DNA of 64,000 nucleotides from BMS3ABIN03 sp964418885 (GCA_964418885.1 CAYQNW010000010.1:1-64000); one strand, 5' to 3'; shown: positions 38,089 through 48,011, counted from the stretch's first letter. A program made the numbers and translations. The notes: a model not told the origin generated them from the letters alone.

Positions 38089-38116
38089 TTCAGCCGGCGT
38101 TTTTGCACCGGCTGAA
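38089..38116 (-). terminator. Terminator between convergent genes
   Basis: TTCAGCCGG at 38089-38097 pairs with 38108-38116 (9 bp, 10-base loop). Read on the minus strand it is followed by a T run (complement of AATAAAAA), so it mainly serves the cargo gene ending at 38155; it may also stop the DUF1684 transcript. Confidence 0.75.
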
Positions 38117-38154
38117 AGTTAACATTCTAATATCTTCTTGTAAGACCGTTGTAA

Positions 38155-40053
38155 TTATTTGAGAAGGATCATTTTTCTCATTTGGTGAAATGTACCGGCT
38201 TTCAATTCATAAAAATAAATCCCACTGGTAAGATTAGAAGCATCAAATTCTATGGAATAATTTCCTGCCCTCATATAATCATTTATTAAAACGACAACTT
38301 CTTTTCCTAGGATATCATAAATCTTTAGACTTACATTTTGTGCATTCGCCAGATCGAACTCTATTTTCGTTGTCGGATTAAACGGATTCGGATAATTCTG
38401 ATAGAGATCAAATGATTTGGGAATTTGCCCGTTATTATCAGCTACAGAAGATGGGGAAGACTCTAAACCGATATCTATGTTGTTAACAACAGGGTTATTA
38501 CTCAAATCTATCTGAACCGGTTGTGAGTATTCAGTGGTAACATAACCAATATGACTTGCCTTAACCGTATAAATGCCGTTTGTAACAGATGGGACAATGT
38601 AATCACCATTATAATCGGTTATAGCGGTTGCAACTACATCGCCGGAGCTGTTGCTAACGGAAATTAATGAACTGGTTAAAATATTTGTAGGTGTGTCTCC
38701 TCCAGCAGAAGTAGATACAGAACCTGTAATCTCTCCGCCAAATCCACCCATCTTCACCAGATTGATATTAATATTCGTAAGATTAGTATTTCCAGTAAGA
38801 TTAAATACGTTTGCTGTTTCCCATGAGAATGTTCCTCCATAAAATACACTAACGTAATCTGCTCTGTAAAATATAATAGTATAGACTCCGTTACTTAGTT
38901 TACCAAGAGTATATGCCCCGTTATTATCCGTTTTTAATATTTCACCATCTCCTGATGATCTGCCATTTTTCATAAGTGAAGAATTTCCATTTCCTCCGGT
39001 AGACAAAGGCAATGCATAAACATAAACATCCGGTACAGGTGTTCCTGTATCGGCGTCATAAACAAATCCTGAAATACTATTTTTTCCTTCAGTTCCTTCA
39101 ATTGGCAACGAAAAATCGATACCTGTAACATTTAAATTATCTGGAGAAACAACTACAGGAGTAGCATCAAATATTGTTGTAGCCTGGTTATAGAAAAGTA
39201 GCTCGTAACCGCTTTTGTATGCGAAAAGTAAATATTCGCCTTCAAATACATCTACCGTGTAGTCTCCGTTCGAATCTGTTCCTACAAAGGATGAATCGAG
39301 TTTGGGATAAGAGGTTGTAGAAATTTCCACTCCTTCAACAGGAGACAAGTTTGTAGCATCAATTACATTGCCTGATATCGAGCCTGCTTGTAGATTCCTG
39401 TGAATGAAGTTTATATCAGAAGTATCCGAGTTTATTTCAAGTATACTTGCATCCTCTAAATTCAAAGCATTGTCGTAATATAAATAGCGATAAGCCCATG
39501 CTGCTCCTTCTCTGTATAATGCTTTTGATCTTATATAATAGGATCCCGGGGGAACCTCGATTGAATAATTACCTTGCTCATCAGTAGATGTGTATAAATT
39601 ATCTGCAACATTCCCGTTTACATTAAGAAATGCAATCTCTCCATATTGTACTGGTTGACTGTCTTCAAATTTTACATTCCCGGAAATATTAAAAGTTTGG
39701 GTCGGGGGGAAAAGAATTATTTCCTGGTTTGTTAAGCTGTCACCTTCGGAAATCATTACGTTCTTATATAGTGTTTGATACTCGGAGTGCTCGAAGGTTA
39801 TAGTTGTAAACTCTGTTGAATCAGCATTCGGCAGCTCGGTAAACTGTAGTAAAAACTCACCATTACTGATAGTTGTTTCCGTATTAGCGCCTGAAGCACT
39901 CACGGTAACATTTTCAATAGGCTGATTATCAGTGTTCTTCACGTTACCGGAGTAAAACGCAATTGCCTGGGCAAAAGCTGATGATTGCATCATTATCATG
40001 AGCAGTGCTATGACAACAATAAATAGAAACCTGAAGTGAAATTGATTTTTCAT
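38155..40053 (-). CDS. Secreted multi-repeat protein with type IX sorting domain
   Basis: A 632-residue cargo protein. A signal peptide (about 1-29, ending SAFAQ) is followed by some five carboxypeptidase-regulatory-like beta-sandwich repeats, recognisable by the recurring GN-Y-I and G-Y pattern (GNYSIEVPPGSYYI, GDYTVDVFEGEYLLFAYKSGY, GAYTLGKLSNGVYTIIFY, GDYIVPSVTNGIYTVKASHIGY). The C-terminal 85 residues form the sorting domain: NYPNPFNPTT, KIYDILGKEV, ending FHQMRKMILLK. It is probably exported by the type IX system and held on the cell surface. A GGAGGAAA site precedes the ATG. It lies 110 bases downstream of the response regulator and in the same direction. Confidence 0.85.
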   Translation of the reverse strand: MKNQFHFRFLFIVVIALLMIMMQSSAFAQAIAFYSGNVKNTDNQPIENVTVSASGANTETTISNGEFLLQFTELPNADSTEFTTITFEHSEYQTLYKNVMISEGDSLTNQEIILFPPTQTFNISGNVKFEDSQPVQYGEIAFLNVNGNVADNLYTSTDEQGNYSIEVPPGSYYIRSKALYREGAAWAYRYLYYDNALNLEDASILEINSDTSDINFIHRNLQAGSISGNVIDATNLSPVEGVEISTTSYPKLDSSFVGTDSNGDYTVDVFEGEYLLFAYKSGYELLFYNQATTIFDATPVVVSPDNLNVTGIDFSLPIEGTEGKNSISGFVYDADTGTPVPDVYVYALPLSTGGNGNSSLMKNGRSSGDGEILKTDNNGAYTLGKLSNGVYTIIFYRADYVSVFYGGTFSWETANVFNLTGNTNLTNININLVKMGGFGGEITGSVSTSAGGDTPTNILTSSLISVSNSSGDVVATAITDYNGDYIVPSVTNGIYTVKASHIGYVTTEYSQPVQIDLSNNPVVNNIDIGLESSPSSVADNNGQIPKSFDLYQNYPNPFNPTTKIEFDLANAQNVSLKIYDILGKEVVVLINDYMRAGNYSIEFDASNLTSGIYFYELKAGTFHQMRKMILLK

Positions 40054-40162
40054 AATCTTTTCCTCCTTTAAATTTTATGACCAGATCTATAATGCATAAT
40101 CCTCGTTTCAAATATCATAAATTGCATACCTGATCATCAATCCCACGAATATGGTAATTTAA

Positions 40163-40792
40163 CTATATCTCATCCTTCAGAGATTTTTTAATTACCTCCG
40201 CTTTTGAATGAACATGAAGCTTTTTGTAAATGTTCTTTATATGAGATCTTATTGTTTCCACAGAGATAAATAACCTGTCGGCTATTTGTTGATAGCTTAG
40301 ACCATCTACCAATCCCACGACAACTTCTTTTTCTTTATCTGTTAGAACGGATTCTTTTCTGCTAAGGGGTTTAGGCTTAAAATATCCTATTACCTGTCTT
40401 GCTATCTGAGGAGACATTGGTGCGCCTCCATTGTGTAATTCAATAATTGAATTTTTTATTTCATCAAAGGGAGAATTTTTCAACAGATATCCGGACGCAC
40501 CGGCACATAAAGCTTCAAAAATCCTCCGGGAGTCCGCATAAACTGTAAGCATAAGAATTTCTACTTCAGGATATTTTTCTTTTAGGATTTTCATCCCTTC
40601 GATTCCGGACATTCCCGGTAGCTCTATGTCCATAAGTACGATATCCGGTAATTCGGAACTTTTAATTTTCCACGAAAAGGATTCAATTGAATTTTCGGAG
40701 AGTACGCATTTAAATTCCGGCTGCTCGTCAAGATAACCTTTAATACTCTCTCTGAATTCATCTATGTCTTCTACAATGGCAAGCCTGATCAT
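40163..40792 (-). CDS. LuxR/NarL-type response regulator
   Basis: A 209-residue two-component regulator. The receiver domain (about 1-120) has the acidic pair E8/D9 and phosphorylation site D55 (IVLMDIELPG), with the conserved Lys in LLKNSPFDEI. The C-terminal LuxR-type helix-turn-helix reads LTDKEKEVVVGLVDGLSYQQIADRL followed by ISVETIRSHI. It lies 31 bases after the propeller histidine kinase, so the two are an operon and a pair. The neighbouring type IX cargo gene is a candidate target, by position only. Confidence 0.94.
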   Translation of the reverse strand: MIRLAIVEDIDEFRESIKGYLDEQPEFKCVLSENSIESFSWKIKSSELPDIVLMDIELPGMSGIEGMKILKEKYPEVEILMLTVYADSRRIFEALCAGASGYLLKNSPFDEIKNSIIELHNGGAPMSPQIARQVIGYFKPKPLSRKESVLTDKEKEVVVGLVDGLSYQQIADRLFISVETIRSHIKNIYKKLHVHSKAEVIKKSLKDEI

Positions 40793-40823
40793 GTTTTGTA
40801 TAAACCTGCTATAATATTGTGAA

Positions 40824-43697
40824 TTAAATTGAAGGCGTAACTATTTTTATACCAAATCCGTTTTCATTCTCAAATTCTGCTTTCCCGGAAATTCTTTCCG
40901 CGCGCATTTTAATATTTTTCAAACCGTTACCTTTTTTCTTATTTATTTCATTTATTCCTTTACCGTTATCCTTTATGAAAATGGTAAATGAGTCTGAAGA
41001 ATTAGATAATCTCACATCAACTTTATTTGCCTCCGAGTGCTTGGCTACATTATTAATAGCCTCTTTAAATATCAGGTACAGGTTTTCACGTGTTTCCACG
41101 CTCATTTTTTTAGAAAAGCTAATTCCATCTGATGTAAAACTCACCTCAATATTTTTGATTGAAAGAACCTGGTGTGAGAAATCCTGCATACGTGAGATCA
41201 TATCCTTCACTGTATCATTTCTTGAATCAATCGACCAGACAATATCACTCATAGTTTGAATTACTTCCCTGCTCAAAGTTCCGATTTTTATTGCTGCCTT
41301 TTTAATTTTTTCGATGTCGTTGTTATGCCTGATGACTTCGGAATTTGCAGATATATTCGTGAGCGTTGCGCCGATATCATCATGCAAATCGCTTGCAATT
41401 CTCACTCGCATTTTTTCAATTGCCAGCAACCTTTGAACTCTTAAGTTATATAAATACCACAGTAACGTTCCCAACAGGATTAATCCAATCAATCTGAACC
41501 ACCAGGTAGCCCAGAAAGGCGGATGGATAATAAAAGCAAAAGTCTTTGGATTACTCCATATTCCCCACTCATTTTTTGCTTTCACTTCAAATTGGTATGA
41601 ACCATCATCGAGATTCGTGTATTGAACAAATCTCTGTTTAGTTTCAACCCACCCTTTATCAACACCGCTCAACCTGTAGCTGTAAACCACTTTTTCTGTT
41701 TGTGGTAGATCGATCCCTATAAAATCAAATTTGATGTAATCTTCATCGTAGCTTAGATCAACAAAGTTTGTTTTAGGTATTTTCAGATCATTTTCAAAAA
41801 TACGTATACGTGTTATGTGAACACGAGGTGGAATTAAATTTGGCGGATCCTGGGAAGGATCGTACCGCGAAGCACCTTTGCTTGTGCCAAACCACAAACC
41901 TCCCGCATCGTCTTCGTAAACGGCTCCCTGGTTACACTCATCGCTTGCAAGTCCGTCGTTGTATCTTAATGTTCTTACAGACAGTGAATCATCTCTAAAT
42001 TCAAGAACATTTACACCACGGTTTGTTGAAAGATATATCCTGCCTGATCGATCTTCCAATATTCCGAGTATCGTGTTATCGGAAAGTCCATTAGTCGTGT
42101 TGATGGTTTCAAGCTTTTTGTTTTTGTAAATATTCAAACCCCCGTCAGTACCAATGAGTATTTCACCACGACTGTCTTTTAAAATTGCATTTACATAATT
42201 GTTAGCTAAACCGTTGGATGTATTTAACAGAATCAGTGAGTCACTTTTCAAAATGTTCAATCCTTCCCAGGTTCCAAAATAATAAGTGCTGTCATCATCC
42301 TGGTAGATTGAATTAACATAATTACTTACGAGCCCGTTCGATTCATTTAGTTTTCTTTTTATCTTCCCATCTTTGTAAAAGAAAATCCCCTCATTATAAG
42401 TGCCGATAAGCAACTCTCCTATTTTGTTCTGATAAATAACTTTTATCCTTTGATTTTCAAGAGAAGAGCTTAGATGACCCGGTAATGTTTTTCCATTCTG
42501 ATAGATATCAATTCCACCGCCGAAAGTTCCTATTAAAATACTTCCTTCATCCGTTTCGTAGAAACACCGGATGCGGCTATCAGTTAAACCGTTCTTTTCA
42601 TTTAACTGAAGAATCTTGCCATCAGTAAAAACCGTTATTCCTGTAGCGTCAGTACCGAAGAAAAGATCATCTTGTTTGCTTTTAAAAATTGCACGGACAC
42701 TCATTTCGGCTAATCCTGAATTCACATCCCACGTTACGAATTTGCCCCCGCTGTAAATGCTGACACCCCCACCGTCCGTTCCGAAATAAGCAACACCGTT
42801 ATCATCTTCAAATATAGACATTACTACATTGTTACCCAGTCCCTCTTTTTCCGTTATCGTTTCAATAGTACCGTTAGTATAAATATTTACTCCGCCGCCC
42901 CACGTGCCAAAATACATTTTATTATTTTTTCCTTTTGCTTCGGTAAATACCACATCATTCGATAATCCATTCGAACTATTCAAAGGAATATATTTTCCAC
43001 CACTGATTATTGTAATACCATTGCCCCACGTGCTGATGAATTGCAAGCTGTCATTGCTTTCTTTGATGCAAGTGACTTTATCCCCGGTTAATCCATCGGC
43101 AGATGTAATATTATTTAACCTGCCGTTTTTAGAAACCGTAATTCCTGCAGCAGTGCAAAAATAGATTGTGCCATCATTGCTTTCATAGATCGATGTTACC
43201 CTGTTGCTTGCAAGTCCGTTGGATTGATCTAATGTTTCGAATTTCCCTTTTGAATAGATGCTTATTCCTGCGGCGGTACCGAAATACATTTTACCCGATT
43301 TAGGATAAAGAGCAGCATAAACATGATCATCAGCTAAACCATCTTTAGTTGTAAGTGTATCAAAATTTCCGTTCCTTAAAATACTTACTCCGCCGCCGTT
43401 CGTTCCGATAAAGAAAGCACCCAGGCTGTCTTCGGTTATAACAGAAACAAGCGGGGAAGAAAGACCGTCCTGAATCTGGTAATTGGTAAAGTTCATTCCG
43501 TCCCACTTGCTTAATCCTCCGAGCGTGCCAAACCACAAATAACCATCTTTATCTTTATAAATACATGTTACCTGTGATTGAACCAATCCGTCTTCAACTG
43601 AGAGACTCTTATGAATCTTTACCTGGGATTTTAACGGGGCAATAAAACAGGAAAAGCAGGCTAAAATTATTATTGACATGTAAAAATATTGTTTCAT
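40824..43697 (-). CDS. Reg_prop propeller sensor histidine kinase
   Basis: A 957-residue membrane sensor kinase. The order is signal peptide (to about residue 26), some fourteen Reg_prop propeller blades (about 30-620, with recurring DGL/NGL...V..I..D..G..YFGT...G), a Y_Y_Y domain (about 690-750: SYRLSGVDKGWVETKQRFVQYTNL), one membrane helix (WWFRLIGLILLGTLLWYLY), a HisKA_3 dimerisation domain with the phosphorylated His in IASDLHDDIGATLTNI, and an ATPase domain (NNVAKHSE, DNGKGINE). No receiver or DNA-binding domain is fused, unlike the hybrid sugar sensors of Bacteroides, so it signals to the separate LuxR-type regulator next door. The ligand may be periplasmic; no polysaccharide locus is attached. 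Confidence 0.92.
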   Translation of the reverse strand: MKQYFYMSIIILACFSCFIAPLKSQVKIHKSLSVEDGLVQSQVTCIYKDKDGYLWFGTLGGLSKWDGMNFTNYQIQDGLSSPLVSVITEDSLGAFFIGTNGGGVSILRNGNFDTLTTKDGLADDHVYAALYPKSGKMYFGTAAGISIYSKGKFETLDQSNGLASNRVTSIYESNDGTIYFCTAAGITVSKNGRLNNITSADGLTGDKVTCIKESNDSLQFISTWGNGITIISGGKYIPLNSSNGLSNDVVFTEAKGKNNKMYFGTWGGGVNIYTNGTIETITEKEGLGNNVVMSIFEDDNGVAYFGTDGGGVSIYSGGKFVTWDVNSGLAEMSVRAIFKSKQDDLFFGTDATGITVFTDGKILQLNEKNGLTDSRIRCFYETDEGSILIGTFGGGIDIYQNGKTLPGHLSSSLENQRIKVIYQNKIGELLIGTYNEGIFFYKDGKIKRKLNESNGLVSNYVNSIYQDDDSTYYFGTWEGLNILKSDSLILLNTSNGLANNYVNAILKDSRGEILIGTDGGLNIYKNKKLETINTTNGLSDNTILGILEDRSGRIYLSTNRGVNVLEFRDDSLSVRTLRYNDGLASDECNQGAVYEDDAGGLWFGTSKGASRYDPSQDPPNLIPPRVHITRIRIFENDLKIPKTNFVDLSYDEDYIKFDFIGIDLPQTEKVVYSYRLSGVDKGWVETKQRFVQYTNLDDGSYQFEVKAKNEWGIWSNPKTFAFIIHPPFWATWWFRLIGLILLGTLLWYLYNLRVQRLLAIEKMRVRIASDLHDDIGATLTNISANSEVIRHNNDIEKIKKAAIKIGTLSREVIQTMSDIVWSIDSRNDTVKDMISRMQDFSHQVLSIKNIEVSFTSDGISFSKKMSVETRENLYLIFKEAINNVAKHSEANKVDVRLSNSSDSFTIFIKDNGKGINEINKKKGNGLKNIKMRAERISGKAEFENENGFGIKIVTPSI

Positions 43698-43979
43698 CAC
43701 TCCCTAGTTTCGTTACAAATGATTTGTGGCAAAATAATTCGTCATAATACATCTTCCACTTGGTCGTTAAATTTGTAAAAAGATAACGTTTAAAACAACC
43801 GATAATATTAAGAATAAATTATACGGGGAAGGTAGAGGTATTACCGGTTTGTTGAATGGATGAACTGTTTAATGTCATTCAGTAAGAATCTTGTTTAATA
43901 GCCCAGGAAATCCATTATTAGATTTTTTTGGTTTAACTAGCACTATTCCTTGCTGTCTGCAAAGATGCAGGCTGAATGA

Positions 43980-44489
43980 CTAATGTGTTTGTTGGATTAA
44001 TGTTTTAATCGTCTTGATATGGTGAGTATCATGTTCGGCAACAAAGTAAGCCATATCGACCGGACGCATTGCTTGTTTTAATCTCGGATGAATTGCTTTT
44101 CTGTTTAGAACTTCTTCGCTTAACAAATTTAACTTCGCGATGAAATCCTTTCTTACTTTCTTTAAGTCGTTTATAATTTCATCAGTGTTCTTGTTATTGT
44201 AGTCAACCGCATCAGTTTTTTTATTTTGAAGATCGGCTAGACTCAGCATTTTGTTGTTTGCAATAAAATCATCGATGCGAGCCGAATGTAATTCTTCAAG
44301 ATCAATTAAATGCCCGATGTTTTCTTTAATAGACCATTTCCCGTCAGGCTTTTTATGTAGTGTTTCTTCAGGAATATTTTTTATCAGGCTCTCAATTTCT
44401 GCAGGTGTGTTTGAGAGCCTTTTTAAAATCTCATTTAGCTCGCTGTCATTAAGTTCAAACTTAAATTTTTTGTCAAACCACTTTTCCAT
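43980..44489 (-). CDS. DinB-like (DfsB family) protein
   Basis: A 169-residue four-helix-bundle protein of the DinB superfamily. The metal-binding histidines typical of the family are present: H60 (IGHLIDLEELH) and H153 with H156/H157 (AEHDTHHIKTI). PDGKWSIKENIGHLI is the characteristic block. Functions range from thiol transfer to unknown stress roles; no particular activity is implied. It follows the esterase gene by 9 bases in the same direction and is likely cotranscribed with it. Confidence 0.88.
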   Translation of the reverse strand: MEKWFDKKFKFELNDSELNEILKRLSNTPAEIESLIKNIPEETLHKKPDGKWSIKENIGHLIDLEELHSARIDDFIANNKMLSLADLQNKKTDAVDYNNKNTDEIINDLKKVRKDFIAKLNLLSEEVLNRKAIHPRLKQAMRPVDMAYFVAEHDTHHIKTIKTLIQQTH

Positions 44490-44498
44490 AACATCATT

Positions 44499-45335
44499 TT
44501 ATTTTGAGAAGACGGAAATCAAACCATAAGATAAAACTTCAGGTGGACAAAGCAAATGTGTCCCGCCATCGAATACTTTTGTTTCCATTTTAAGACTTGG
44601 ATACGCTTTATCATTAATTCCGCTAACCAACTGATCAATGGGGTTGAAATATTCATCATCTGATTCTTCGCTGCCAACCGATATGAAAACCTTTGCATTT
44701 ATATCTACAAAACTATTAAATGCATTTTCCTGAACATCAAATATTTTATAATTGTCCGAACCAAGATGTGGACTTCCAATTATATATCGGTTAAAAAGCT
44801 CCGGCTCTGTGAACAGGATGTAGCTGGCAAGCAATCCCCCTAAAGAATAACTGTTGATAGTCCGATCATCCGGGTTTGTCCTGTAAGTGCTGTTGATAAA
44901 GGGAAAAAGTTCATCACGTATAAAAGAGATGAATTTTGGTGCACCGCCAAAGTCTGATCTGTTCGGCACTTCAGAAAAAGTAAAATCCCTTCTTCTTACA
45001 TTTCCATTTGAGCTTTTTAAAGCTCCGTAACCAATTCCAACTACAATTAGTTCAGGAATATTATCGCCGACCTGAAGATATCTTGCGATGCTTGCACCCA
45101 TACAAAATGAAATATCACCATCAAGGAGATATAAAACCGGGTAACTTTTATCTGATGAACCGTAGTCATCCGGCAGGCTTATATAAATGTAATAGTCGTC
45201 ATTAACTATACTTGAATGTATAATCCTTAACTGTGAGTTGTAAAGATTTAACTGTTGATCGCTTTCGATAACTTGTTGTGCAAAACTTGTGAAACTGAAA
45301 ATGAGGGCTGAAATAACCAATAATATCTTATTCAT
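44499..45335 (-). CDS. Secreted alpha/beta-hydrolase esterase (IroE/Fes-like)
   Basis: A 278-residue esterase with a signal peptide (1-20, FSFTSFAQ), so periplasmic or exported. Fold marks: VLYLLDGDISF with the first catalytic region, LIVVGIGYG, the nucleophile elbow NSYSLGGLLASY with Ser164, ISVGSEESDDEY for the acid, and GGTHLLCPP for the His near the C-terminus. The elbow has Ser where the usual motif has Gly (S-x-S-x-G-G), a small departure seen in some esterase-D-like members. Related enzymes hydrolyse siderophores or other esters. A good AGAGGATAAA site precedes the ATG. Confidence 0.85.
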   Translation of the reverse strand: MNKILLVISALIFSFTSFAQQVIESDQQLNLYNSQLRIIHSSIVNDDYYIYISLPDDYGSSDKSYPVLYLLDGDISFCMGASIARYLQVGDNIPELIVVGIGYGALKSSNGNVRRRDFTFSEVPNRSDFGGAPKFISFIRDELFPFINSTYRTNPDDRTINSYSLGGLLASYILFTEPELFNRYIIGSPHLGSDNYKIFDVQENAFNSFVDINAKVFISVGSEESDDEYFNPIDQLVSGINDKAYPSLKMETKVFDGGTHLLCPPEVLSYGLISVFSK

Positions 45336-45468
45336 TTTATCCTCTTTTTATTCCGTTTAAGTATGGAAATATACGAGTCACAATCACAATTTGGTAGGTA
45401 AATACAACGCAATTATATTGTGACAATTATTACCAGAAGTTAATTAATAAATAATAGATTTCTTTGAA

Positions 45469-46671
45469 ATGAAACACCCCTGGACAGGATTAAAAAATAT
45501 ACCAAGGAATATCTGGTTAGTTTCATCCGTCACTCTTATTAATCGTGCGGGAACTATGGTTCTGCCGTTTGTTGCCCTCTATGCAAAGCAGGAATTGAAT
45601 GTTACAACAGGCGAAGCAGGGCTTGTTCTCGCTTTTTACGGAATCGGTGCTCTGATCTCATCGCCGTTTTCCGGTAAGCTGAGTGATAAGATCGGTCCGT
45701 TGAAACTGATGACAATTTCCCTGATCTCAAGCGGGTTGTTTCTTTTTCTCTACTCTGTTGTTAAAGATTTTAAAATATTTTTAGGCCTGAGTTTAGTGTG
45801 GGCAATTTTGAACGAGGCATTTCGTCCGGCTAGTATGTCTTTTATATCAAGTGAGATTACTCCAGATAGAAGAAAAACGGCATTTGCTCTTAACAGACTC
45901 GCAATTAATCTTGGGATGAGCATTGGTCCTGTTATAGGAGGAATATTAAGTACAATTAATTTTTCGCTGCTCTTTTATGTAGATGGAATTACATCGTTAG
46001 CTGCAGGTTCGTTTTTGATTTTATCTCACTGGCAGAAGCACGAAGCTGCAGATGAACGAGACGGTGTTAAAGACACTGTTGAAGTAGTAAATAAAGTAAG
46101 CTTAATGAAAACTAAAAAGTTTCTCTATTTTATTTTAGCTTTTATTCCCGTTCAAATCGTTTTCTTCCAACATATTGGTGCACTTCCCCTATTCATTGTA
46201 AACGAGCTTGGATTTTCAAATGCGATATTTGGTTACCTGATTGCGATCAATACCGTGTTAATCATTTTTGTTGAAGTTCCGCTCAATGATGCTATGCGAA
46301 CCTGGGAAAGCCATAAATCCCTTGCATTAGGTGCTTTGCTAAGTGCGCTGGGTTTTGGTTTCCTGGCATTTTCAGAAGATATTCCGCCGATAATTTTACT
46401 GATTGTTATCTGGACATTTGGAGAAATGATTCTCTTTCCTGCTTCAGGCGATTATGTTGCAAGCGTCTCACCCGAAAAACAGCGGGGAGAATATATGGGT
46501 TATTTCCAGATGTCGTTTAGCTTTTCATTTATGGTTGGTCCGTGGCTTGGTGCGGAAGCTCTTGATCATTTCGGATCGCTTAGTCTCTGGCTTGGCTGCT
46601 TTGTGCTTGGAATGATTTCTGCTTTTATGCTGTTCAGATTAAAAGGGGAACAACATCATCACAAATTGTAA
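45469..46671 (+). CDS. MFS transporter, drug-export type
   Basis: A 400-residue major-facilitator protein with about twelve helices. Motif A (GKLSDKIGPLKLM) lies in the loop between helices 2 and 3, and RLAINLGMSIGPVIGGIL gives a motif C-like GP region, which points to the drug-export branch. The C-terminus is histidine-bearing (EQHHHKL). Substrate unknown. It is divergent from the esterase with a 130-base gap, and ends in a two-way terminator. Confidence 0.88.
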   Translation: MKHPWTGLKNIPRNIWLVSSVTLINRAGTMVLPFVALYAKQELNVTTGEAGLVLAFYGIGALISSPFSGKLSDKIGPLKLMTISLISSGLFLFLYSVVKDFKIFLGLSLVWAILNEAFRPASMSFISSEITPDRRKTAFALNRLAINLGMSIGPVIGGILSTINFSLLFYVDGITSLAAGSFLILSHWQKHEAADERDGVKDTVEVVNKVSLMKTKKFLYFILAFIPVQIVFFQHIGALPLFIVNELGFSNAIFGYLIAINTVLIIFVEVPLNDAMRTWESHKSLALGALLSALGFGFLAFSEDIPPIILLIVIWTFGEMILFPASGDYVASVSPEKQRGEYMGYFQMSFSFSFMVGPWLGAEALDHFGSLSLWLGCFVLGMISAFMLFRLKGEQHHHKL

Positions 46672-46714
46672 ACAGTAAAAAAATTTGAAGAACTAAAAAT
46701 TTAATTTAAATGTT

Positions 46715-46737
46715 GAAGCCGGTTTAATACCGGCTTC
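46715..46737. terminator. Bidirectional terminator between convergent genes
   Basis: GAAGCCGG at 46715-46722 pairs with CCGGCTTC at 46730-46737 around a 7-base loop. It lies between the end of the MFS gene (plus) and the coiled-coil gene (minus); AT-rich flanks with short T runs on both sides. Confidence 0.75.
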
Positions 46738-46748
46738 CAATATAGAAT

Positions 46749-48011
46749 TTAAGATTCAACGGGAGGTTTCTCTGGTTCTTTAGTTTTTGGGGAAGTTCTT
46801 TTACGGTACATAAATCCTACACCAACAACTGCTAATACAGCCACTAATATATATACCCAATCATAAGATGCCGGTGTAAGTCTGGCATTCCAGTCTGCAA
46901 TTTTCGCATCAATAGATTTTTTCTGTTCCCGGGAAAGCATTTTACTCTCCAGTAGGTAAGGAATCCATTTCGGGTTTATTACTTTAAACCATGTACTGTC
47001 GGAAAACATTGCATAAGCATTTTCAGACTCTTCTGGACTTTTCACACCAATATTTTTTATTTCATCATCTATAAATGATGTTATAACGCTTGTAAACTTT
47101 TCACCATTATTAAAATCAATAAGGTGAATACCATTATAAGCAAATTCAACTTTGATATTTGTCCAGGCTTCATTAGCAACGGATTCATTCCAGAGAGAGA
47201 AGAGAGAATCAATATCTTTCAGCTCCTTGGTTTTCTTGTTCTTTCCCGAATAAATATCTGTAAGTTTAATTCCCATGTCCTTCCAGAATTTAGAAAATTT
47301 CTCTTGTTGATTTTTTATTTCGTTCAGATCTTCAGGCTCAAGGGTGGTCACTCTTATAAAACGGATGTTATCCTGTAAAGATCTTTTTACGTTCGACAGC
47401 ACGTCGTTCTTTTCTACCTGCGAATAAACATTGTTCTTATCTTCGGAGGTTAACTGTCCGCTTCCTTTATTTAGTTGAGGAATAAGGCTATCGACAATTC
47501 CAACTATAAGTTCATCTCTTCTCTTCAGTGAAGACTTAAGCTGCGTAACTAGTTTTTCGAGCTCAACAACTTTTTTTGAATTCCTTTTGCTTGTATACTC
47601 GTATTGCTGAATTTGGTTTATTAATTCTGTGTTTCTTTTATTAAGTGCATCTACCTGTTCTTTTAATTGCAGATTCTCAATTTGAAGAACATCTATTGTC
47701 GTGAAATCCTGGTTTCTTATAACCAGATGTGTTTTTAGTTTTTCGAGGGATTTATCAAAATTATCTGGATAAAGACTTTTGTCTAACAACGCTTTATGTT
47801 CAATGTTATCGTTTCTAAGCCTGTCGATCTCTACAATTAATGAATTTAATTCAGTCAGGCTGTCGGCAGATTGAATGTCTTTTTCAATTTGGTGATATCG
47901 TTGTTTGAATTTCTGAACTATTTCGTAATCGGACTGGGCAAGCGAAGGAATAGCAATTCCAGCAACAACAACAAGTGCTGACATACATTTTATTAGGTTT
48001 AATTGTTTCAT
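46749..48011 (-). CDS. Coiled-coil protein anchored by a C-terminal membrane helix, unknown function
   Basis: I do not recognise this 420-residue protein. It has a cleavable-looking signal sequence (1-25, VVVAGIAIPSLAQ), long helical and coiled-coil stretches (about 30-190, with ENLQLKEQVDALNKRNTELI), a mixed globular region (about 200-370, with two Trp-rich patches SLWNESVANEAWTNI and FSDSTWFKVINPKWIPYLL), and a C-terminal membrane helix (YDWVYILVAVLAVVGVGFMY) followed by a basic tail RKRTSPKTKEPEKPP. So the bulk should lie in the periplasm with the tail in the cytoplasm. Its ATG overlaps the stop of the upstream lipoprotein (ATGA), so the two are made together and may act as one unit. Confidence 0.75.
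   Translation of the reverse strand: MKQLNLIKCMSALVVVAGIAIPSLAQSDYEIVQKFKQRYHQIEKDIQSADSLTELNSLIVEIDRLRNDNIEHKALLDKSLYPDNFDKSLEKLKTHLVIRNQDFTTIDVLQIENLQLKEQVDALNKRNTELINQIQQYEYTSKRNSKKVVELEKLVTQLKSSLKRRDELIVGIVDSLIPQLNKGSGQLTSEDKNNVYSQVEKNDVLSNVKRSLQDNIRFIRVTTLEPEDLNEIKNQQEKFSKFWKDMGIKLTDIYSGKNKKTKELKDIDSLFSLWNESVANEAWTNIKVEFAYNGIHLIDFNNGEKFTSVITSFIDDEIKNIGVKSPEESENAYAMFSDSTWFKVINPKWIPYLLESKMLSREQKKSIDAKIADWNARLTPASYDWVYILVAVLAVVGVGFMYRKRTSPKTKEPEKPPVES

Noticed and set aside
43701..43979. Possible gene or RNA in the gap after the propeller kinase start
   Set aside because: No open frame with a start and ribosome site and no stem-loop stronger than chance was found.
45371..45430. TCACAAT and ATTGTGA arms between the esterase and the MFS transporter, possibly a CRP-like site
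   Set aside because: The arms are about 30 bases apart, far more than in a CRP site, and 7-bp matches are common in AT-rich DNA.
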